From: Faeciplasma sp048393055 | Lineage (GTDB): Bacteria; Bacillota; Clostridia; Oscillospirales; Ruminococcaceae | Assembly: GCA_048393055.1 (NCBI GenBank) | Contig: DBFJJS010000010.1 | Span: forward strand, 62,001 to 126,000 | DNA length: 64,000 nucleotides | Reading direction: 5' to 3' | Shown: positions 59,560 through 64,000 of the stretch, in pieces | Numbering within the stretch: the stretch's first letter is position 1 | How the letters are laid out: every line of letters starts with the position of its first letter | The notes under the pieces: model-generated | What the model was told of the DNA's origin: nothing | Database searches by the model: none | What the model saw: only the letters and a program-made list of their open reading frames with translations | Translations under genes and position numbers: made by a program

Positions 59560-59994
59560 ATGATATACTCAGAAAAAGTCATGGATCACTTCGCTAATCC
59601 GAGAAACGTCGGCGAAATTGCTGATGCTGACGGAGTCGGAGAAGTAGGAAACGCCAAGTGCGGAGATATAATGAAAATGTATATCAAGGTGGACAACGGA
59701 ATCATTACCGACGTCAAGTTTAAAACCTTCGGCTGCGGGGCGGCAATAGCTACAAGTTCCATGGCAACCGAGCTTATAAAGGGCAAGCCTATCGATGAAG
59801 CTCTTAAGCTTACAAACAAAGCCGTAATAGAAGCTTTGGATGGGCTTCCGGCGGCAAAGCTCCACTGCTCCGTTCTTGCCGAGCAGGCAATGAAGGCAGC
59901 TATCGCCGATTATTACAAGCGAAACGGCGTTGACCCTACGCCTATCGTAGGAGAATACAGCACCAACTGCGAGGCGTGCGGAATAGACAAATGA
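59560..59994 (+). CDS. nifU: Fe-S cluster scaffold protein NifU/IscU-like
   Basis: 144 residues. Holds the three cluster-ligand cysteines in GNAKCGDIMKMYI, KTFGCGAAIATSSMATEL and LHCSVLAEQAMKAA. Receives sulfur from NifS and passes Fe-S clusters on. A C-terminal extra ANCEACG-like tail (STNCEACGIDK) adds two cysteines beyond the standard scaffold. Stop overlaps the mnmA start as ATGA. Confidence 0.95.
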   Translation: MIYSEKVMDHFANPRNVGEIADADGVGEVGNAKCGDIMKMYIKVDNGIITDVKFKTFGCGAAIATSSMATELIKGKPIDEALKLTNKAVIEALDGLPAAKLHCSVLAEQAMKAAIADYYKRNGVDPTPIVGEYSTNCEACGIDK

Positions 59995-61031
59995 AGCGAG
60001 TCCTGCTTGCTTTGAGCGGCGGCGTTGACAGCTCTGTTTCGGCTGAGCTTCTAAAGCGAATGGGCTATGACGTTGGAGCGGCGGTTATGATCATGTCCGA
60101 GCTTCACGGCGACACGGTCACGGCTGCCGAGGACGCTTCAAAGCGTCTTGGCATTCCCCTTTACACGCTTGACCTGCGAAGCGAATTTAAATATGAAATA
60201 ATAGACTACTTTGCAAAGGAGTATCTGAGAGGCAGAACGCCGAACCCGTGCGTAAGGTGCAACCCGAGAGTTAAGTTTAAGTATCTTCTTAAAACCGCGC
60301 TTGAGGGCGGCTACGACTTTATCTCTACAGGACACTACGCAAATATCGAGGAAAAAAACGGCGTGCATCTGGTCACAAGAGCCGCTTCAAGCCAAAGAGA
60401 TCAGTCGTATATGCTCGCAGGTCTTAGGCAGGATGTTCTGTCAAGGCTTATATGCCCGCTTGGGAGCATGGAAAAAAGCGAAGTAAGGAATATCGCCTCT
60501 TCGCTTGGGCTTAAATGCCATGACGCGCCGGACAGCGTTGAAAACTGCTTTATACCCGGAAACAACTATGCAAGCTACATTGAAGAATACTACGGAATCA
60601 GTGAGCCCGGCAATTTCGTTATCGACGAGACTGTATGCGGCAGGCACAGAGGCATACTTCATTATACCATCGGTCAGCGCAAGGGGCTGGGAATAGCTCT
60701 CGGCAGACCGGCTTATGTGAGCAGGATAGATCCCATAAAAAATGAAGTTCGCCTTTCCTACGAAAAGGCTATGACAGACAGGATATATATTGACGGTATA
60801 TCACAGGCGTTTGACGGTTCGCTTGGGGACGGCATGGAATGCTTTTGCAAGCTGAGATCCACAGGACGGCTTCTTAAATGCAGGCTTGCAGAGTTTAAAG
60901 AAGGCAAGGCGGAAATCATGCTCGACGAGACGACGCCAGCCGTTTCAGCCGGACAGGCAGCCGTGATATACGACGGCTCGGGGAACGCTGTGCTCGGGAT
61001 GGGCGTCATAAACAGCTATAATATTGTTTGA
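59991..61031 (+). CDS. mnmA: tRNA-specific 2-thiouridylase MnmA
   Basis: 346 residues from the ATG at 59991 overlapping the nifU stop. Inserts sulfur at position 2 of wobble uridine in Lys, Glu and Gln tRNAs, using persulfide sulfur from NifS. Seen: PP-loop ALSGGVDSSVSAELL, the first catalytic cysteine in TPNPCVRCNPRVKF, STGHYAN, the second cysteine in DSVENCFIPGNNY, and HYTIGQRKGLGIALGRPAYV. Placed after the sulfur donor genes, which supports a dedicated relay. Confidence 0.95.
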   Translation: MKRVLLALSGGVDSSVSAELLKRMGYDVGAAVMIMSELHGDTVTAAEDASKRLGIPLYTLDLRSEFKYEIIDYFAKEYLRGRTPNPCVRCNPRVKFKYLLKTALEGGYDFISTGHYANIEEKNGVHLVTRAASSQRDQSYMLAGLRQDVLSRLICPLGSMEKSEVRNIASSLGLKCHDAPDSVENCFIPGNNYASYIEEYYGISEPGNFVIDETVCGRHRGILHYTIGQRKGLGIALGRPAYVSRIDPIKNEVRLSYEKAMTDRIYIDGISQAFDGSLGDGMECFCKLRSTGRLLKCRLAEFKEGKAEIMLDETTPAVSAGQAAVIYDGSGNAVLGMGVINSYNIV

Positions 61032-61059
61032 ATACGGTGTGAACAGGCCTTACCTGCTA

Positions 61060-61100
61060 AAACCCGCTCCAGGGATGTACCCTGGAGCGGGTTTCTTTTT
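61060..61100. terminator. Terminator of nifS-nifU-mnmA
   Basis: Perfect 15-bp stem AAACCCGCTCCAGGG / CCCTGGAGCGGGTTT with a five-base loop, then CTTTTT. It also faces the convergent histidine kinase gene, which stops at 61120. Confidence 0.92.
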
Positions 61101-61119
61101 ACACATCACGCTTATATTT

Positions 61120-63561
61120 TTATTCCCGAGAGGCTTCTTCATTTTTTTCGGAGGCTGGATTTTGAACACTGCCGTCTTTTAGAGTATCTTCGGAGTCGCT
61201 TGGCTCAGACTTATAATCCGAGCCTGCCTCAGAGCCGTTTCCTTCGGCGAAAGTATCTTCTTCAGAAGAATCACGTTCGGATGGATTATCTTCAGAAGAA
61301 TCATTTTCATAAGGCAATTCCTCCTGCGCCTCCTCCTGATCCGATAAATCCTGTGCGCCGACTTCGCTCTGTTCATCAGGTGGAAGTCTGTCCATAGACA
61401 GCTCCACCTTAAACAGATCTCCATCAATAATAATATTGAATTTTACGTTTTGAAGGTTGCACAACCCCTTTGCAATTGAGAGACCAAGTCCGCTTCCCTC
61501 GGTAGAACGCGAGGAATCTCCCCTTACAAAGCGCTCCATAAGCTCGTCACTTGAAATATTCAGAGCATACTTTGAAATATTCTTAAATACAACAACCACG
61601 CCTTTGTCCGTAAGCGTTTCGGATACATATACCCTTGTATCCGGCTGAGCGTACTTACATATGTTGCCTATGATATTGTCGAACACCCTCCACATAAGCC
61701 TTCCGTCTATCATTACAGGGACTGCGCCGTCCGGCAGATCTAAAATCGGAGTTATTCTGGCCTTGCCAAGGCGTTCTTCGTACTCTGTGACAGCCTGAGT
61801 TATCATAAGCGACATATCCGCCCTTTCAAGGTTTACGGCAATTGCGCCGGAGGACGCTTTAGACGCTTCCACAAGGTCGTCTATAAGCTTTTTCATCCTC
61901 TGAGACTGCCTTACAAGCACGTCTACATATTCCCTTGCGGACTCCGGCTCGATATCCTGCTTTGAAAGTATGTCTACGTAATTTACAATAGATGTGAGCG
62001 GCGTCTTCAGATCGTGAGACACGTTTGTTATAAGCTCGGTCTTAAGCCGCTCCGACTTCATTCTTTCGTCTACGGCGCGGTGTATCCCGCTTCCTATCTG
62101 ATTGATGTCGGAAGCAAGCTCTTTAAGCTCCGGCGGCATTTTTTCGTTATTTATTACGGTATCGGCCTGACCGCCCGAAATCTTCTTGCAGCCATCCTTT
62201 ATCTTTCCGTATGCCACTGTATAGCACAGAAGAGCAATTCCCAAAACAATCTTTCCGAGCAGGAACATACTTACCGCATAGTCGCTCGAGCCGTTTGCCA
62301 TAGCCACCAGATTGAGCATGTCGTATATAAACACCACGCTGAAAACGCCGGCTGCTTTCCATGTGTGCCTTAGATTCTTAAAGAAGCTTTTTGCGAATCT
62401 GTAGAGCCAAATAAGACTCCCGAAAATAATAGTGTAAATAAAGAACTTGCCCGCCTTACACCTTGCCGCAATAGTCATAAGAGTTACAATCAGCGCAAAC
62501 GCCGAAACGGCAGCCGCTGCAATAAGCACAACGGCAGAAATCCATAAATCGGAGCCGTAGTAGACTATATCGCCAAACAGGAATACGCAAAAAGCTATAA
62601 GCGCCCCGGCAGCCAGCAGCACAATCTCAAGCGGTATCTTATCAAAAAAGTTAAGGTGCACGCCTTCATGCTGCTCTGTATATCCTGCCGCAGACATTAA
62701 AAATACAAAGCACGCCGCCAGCACTATAAACGATATCACAAGCATTACAATGACAAGGTCGCTGCTATTTGCAAACTGCTCCCACTTCTGCACGCGGGTC
62801 AGTATATCATCCTGAACGGTGAGCGTTTCCGGCACTGAAACGAAAACGCTTACAGTGTCCTCATAGACAGGAACATATACCACGCTTAAAATGTATTCAC
62901 TTCCGTAAGGTATTATTTCTACGCTTAATACTCTGCTGTCGGAAAAATATTCGTCCATAAAGCTCTGCGCTTCGGCGTCCGTAAGAAAGACATTTTCAAG
63001 GTAGTTGACTCCGCCGTATTTTTTTACGGTAATCTCCCTTGAAAGCCTTACGCTGTAATCATCAATAGGGAAATTATTGTATATTACCTCACCGCCGCTG
63101 TTTTCTATCACAACGGACAGGTTAGTGCTGCCTTCAGCATACTCTGAATTCAAAAAGTTCGACAAATACTGTATGTCCTGAGAATTTATAAGAGAATTGC
63201 TGTCTACAATTTCACCTATGCCGGTGTCCAAGACATCGGTTTTATCTTCGCCTGTTACTTCAGACTCCATGCCGTAAGCGTCGTCATAGATATACATATT
63301 TTGATATTCGGGAGAACCGTCCTCCTGTGCGTACTCTCCGAACGGCTCGTAGTAGCCTATGGCGTCAGTTATGTCCGTCAGCTTATTTCGCACACTTTGG
63401 TCTAAGATATAATCCGAGAGACTTTGACCGCCGTCAAAAAAGACGTTGAACTCAAGCATTATCGCCACAGAAACAATACTGAGCACAAGCACTGCAGCAG
63501 ATATCATAAACAATATAATTGCGGTAAGCTTAGCCCAAAGCTTTCCTTTGATTCCGTTCAT
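61120..63561 (-). CDS. Sensor histidine kinase with extracellular sensor and acidic tail
   Basis: 813 residues. TM1 (about 12-36), a large extracellular sensor region (about 40-260), then a group of about five TM helices (268-292, 310-330, 338-362, 372-392, 405-450), HisKA with H516 in ITNVSHDLKTPLTSIVNYVDIL, N-box around DNIIGNICKYA (about 628-638), and G-box GSGLGLSIAKGLC. It ends in an 85-residue tail rich in Glu, Ser and Asp (from about 730). It works with the response regulator whose gene starts 16 bases upstream. Signal unknown; such systems in Clostridia often sense cell-envelope stress. Confidence 0.93.
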   Translation of the reverse strand: MNGIKGKLWAKLTAIILFMISAAVLVLSIVSVAIMLEFNVFFDGGQSLSDYILDQSVRNKLTDITDAIGYYEPFGEYAQEDGSPEYQNMYIYDDAYGMESEVTGEDKTDVLDTGIGEIVDSNSLINSQDIQYLSNFLNSEYAEGSTNLSVVIENSGGEVIYNNFPIDDYSVRLSREITVKKYGGVNYLENVFLTDAEAQSFMDEYFSDSRVLSVEIIPYGSEYILSVVYVPVYEDTVSVFVSVPETLTVQDDILTRVQKWEQFANSSDLVIVMLVISFIVLAACFVFLMSAAGYTEQHEGVHLNFFDKIPLEIVLLAAGALIAFCVFLFGDIVYYGSDLWISAVVLIAAAAVSAFALIVTLMTIAARCKAGKFFIYTIIFGSLIWLYRFAKSFFKNLRHTWKAAGVFSVVFIYDMLNLVAMANGSSDYAVSMFLLGKIVLGIALLCYTVAYGKIKDGCKKISGGQADTVINNEKMPPELKELASDINQIGSGIHRAVDERMKSERLKTELITNVSHDLKTPLTSIVNYVDILSKQDIEPESAREYVDVLVRQSQRMKKLIDDLVEASKASSGAIAVNLERADMSLMITQAVTEYEERLGKARITPILDLPDGAVPVMIDGRLMWRVFDNIIGNICKYAQPDTRVYVSETLTDKGVVVVFKNISKYALNISSDELMERFVRGDSSRSTEGSGLGLSIAKGLCNLQNVKFNIIIDGDLFKVELSMDRLPPDEQSEVGAQDLSDQEEAQEELPYENDSSEDNPSERDSSEEDTFAEGNGSEAGSDYKSEPSDSEDTLKDGSVQNPASEKNEEASRE

Positions 63562-63576
63562 AAAGTAACAACCACC

Positions 63577-64000
63577 TTACTCAGATACAGATTTTTCAAA
63601 CTTATATCCCCTGCCCCATGCCACCTTAAGATATCTTGGCGACGCCGGGTCTATCTCGATTTTCTCTCTTATATGTCTGATGTGCACAGCTATTGCGTTG
63701 TCGACTCCGACGGGAACGTCCCCCCAAACCTTGCGGTAAATTTCACTGGGCGTAAAGCAAACGCCGGGATTTGTCATCAAAAACTTCAGTATATCGTATT
63801 CCTTTGGAGTGAGCTGGACAGGCTCGCCGTCTACAAATACTTTTTTAGACTCGCGCATAAGCTCTATTCCGTCTATTCTTATGGAATCGACATGCCTCGG
63901 AGCGCTTCCGAGCATGGTATATCTTCTGAGCTGAGACTTCACCCTCGCTATAAGCTCAACAGGATTAAACGGTTTGGTGACATAATCGTCCGCACCAAGG
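63577..64000 (-). CDS. OmpR/PhoB-family response regulator, N-terminus outside window
   Basis: The frame is open through base 64000, so the N-terminal receiver domain is only partly present (GADDYVTKPFNPVELIARVK, holding the conserved Lys of the receiver, at the very end). The C-terminal winged helix reads IRIDGIELMRESKKVFVDGEPVQLTPKEYDILKFLMTNPG and the recognition end VGVDNAIAVHIRHIREKIE...GRGYKFE. Regulates target genes when phosphorylated by the adjacent kinase, whose gene follows by 15 bases. Confidence 0.93.
   Translation of the reverse strand, partial: LGADDYVTKPFNPVELIARVKSQLRRYTMLGSAPRHVDSIRIDGIELMRESKKVFVDGEPVQLTPKEYDILKFLMTNPGVCFTPSEIYRKVWGDVPVGVDNAIAVHIRHIREKIEIDPASPRYLKVAWGRGYKFEKSVSE

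Noticed and set aside
1..64000. CRISPR array, insertion sequence, prophage, tRNA or rRNA genes
   Set aside because: No regularly spaced repeats, transposase or integrase motifs, tRNA-like clover leaves or rRNA words were seen in the gaps.

Overview
This 64-kb window reads as an ordinary chromosome segment of an anaerobic Clostridia-type Firmicute, probably a gut Oscillospiraceae/Ruminococcaceae relative. The evidence is a ribosomal protein L27 with the cleavable N-terminal extension plus its protease Prp, Mini-RNase III, ECF vitamin transporter modules, MtaB, an anaerobe-style FeoA/FeoA/FeoB iron system, a lipoprotein CotH kinase, a GH43 xylan/arabinan lipoprotein and a DUF5711 protein. Most genes lie on the minus strand. 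I found no rRNA, tRNA, CRISPR array, insertion sequence or phage module.

Layout. 1-4.2 kb: partial pgi, a D,D-carboxypeptidase homologue lacking its catalytic motifs, an HPr-like protein, and divergently mtaB. 4.2-9.8 kb: GH43 lipoprotein and the glycolytic operon pgk-tpiA-gpmI. 9.8-17.7 kb: pdxY-trmL, a 59-residue small gene, two membrane proteins, a folate ECF substrate-binding protein behind a tetrahydrofolate riboswitch, pfkA, and a PASTA-domain pseudokinase. 17.7-27 kb: cardiolipin synthase, uvrB-uvrA with a histidine phosphatase, and SDR-rluA-TSCPD genes. 27-32.5 kb: CotH lipoprotein and the feo operon with DtxR/IdeR-like operators. 32.5-38.9 kb: prmA-rluA, an ECF S component, and rplU-prp-rpmA-obgE-mrnC-yebC. 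38.9-51.4 kb: a long minus-strand run ruvC-ruvA-ruvB-glmM-methyltransferase-ecfA1-ecfA2-ecfT-truA-DUF5711-cvpA-clpE-like. 51.4-64 kb: ABC-F, AraC regulator, an AT-rich acetyltransferase with a possible translational attenuator, pnuC, an unassigned 516-residue protein, rnhA, nifS-nifU-mnmA, and a two-component system cut by the window end.

Genes that work together: EcfA1/A2/T at 44-47 kb can energise the folate S component at 13-14 kb and the second S component at 34 kb. NifS and NifU build Fe-S clusters, and NifS supplies sulfur to MnmA. MtaB, at the other end of the window, is a radical-SAM enzyme that needs such clusters. pgi, pfkA, pgk, tpiA and gpmI supply much of glycolysis.

The least ordinary items are two pseudoenzymes seen directly in the translation (PBP5-type protein with HASK/NAN/KAY in place of SxxK/SxN/KTG; PASTA kinase with HRG and GFS in place of HRD and DFG), and a soluble 516-residue protein carrying a motif normally seen in the membrane beta subunit of Na+-pumping decarboxylases. 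Further items are an alternative-pairing leader before the acetyltransferase, a structured pnuC leader, and iron-type operators on feo. Starts were revised where a ribosome-binding site pointed to an internal start codon. Functions rest on motif recognition without database searches.
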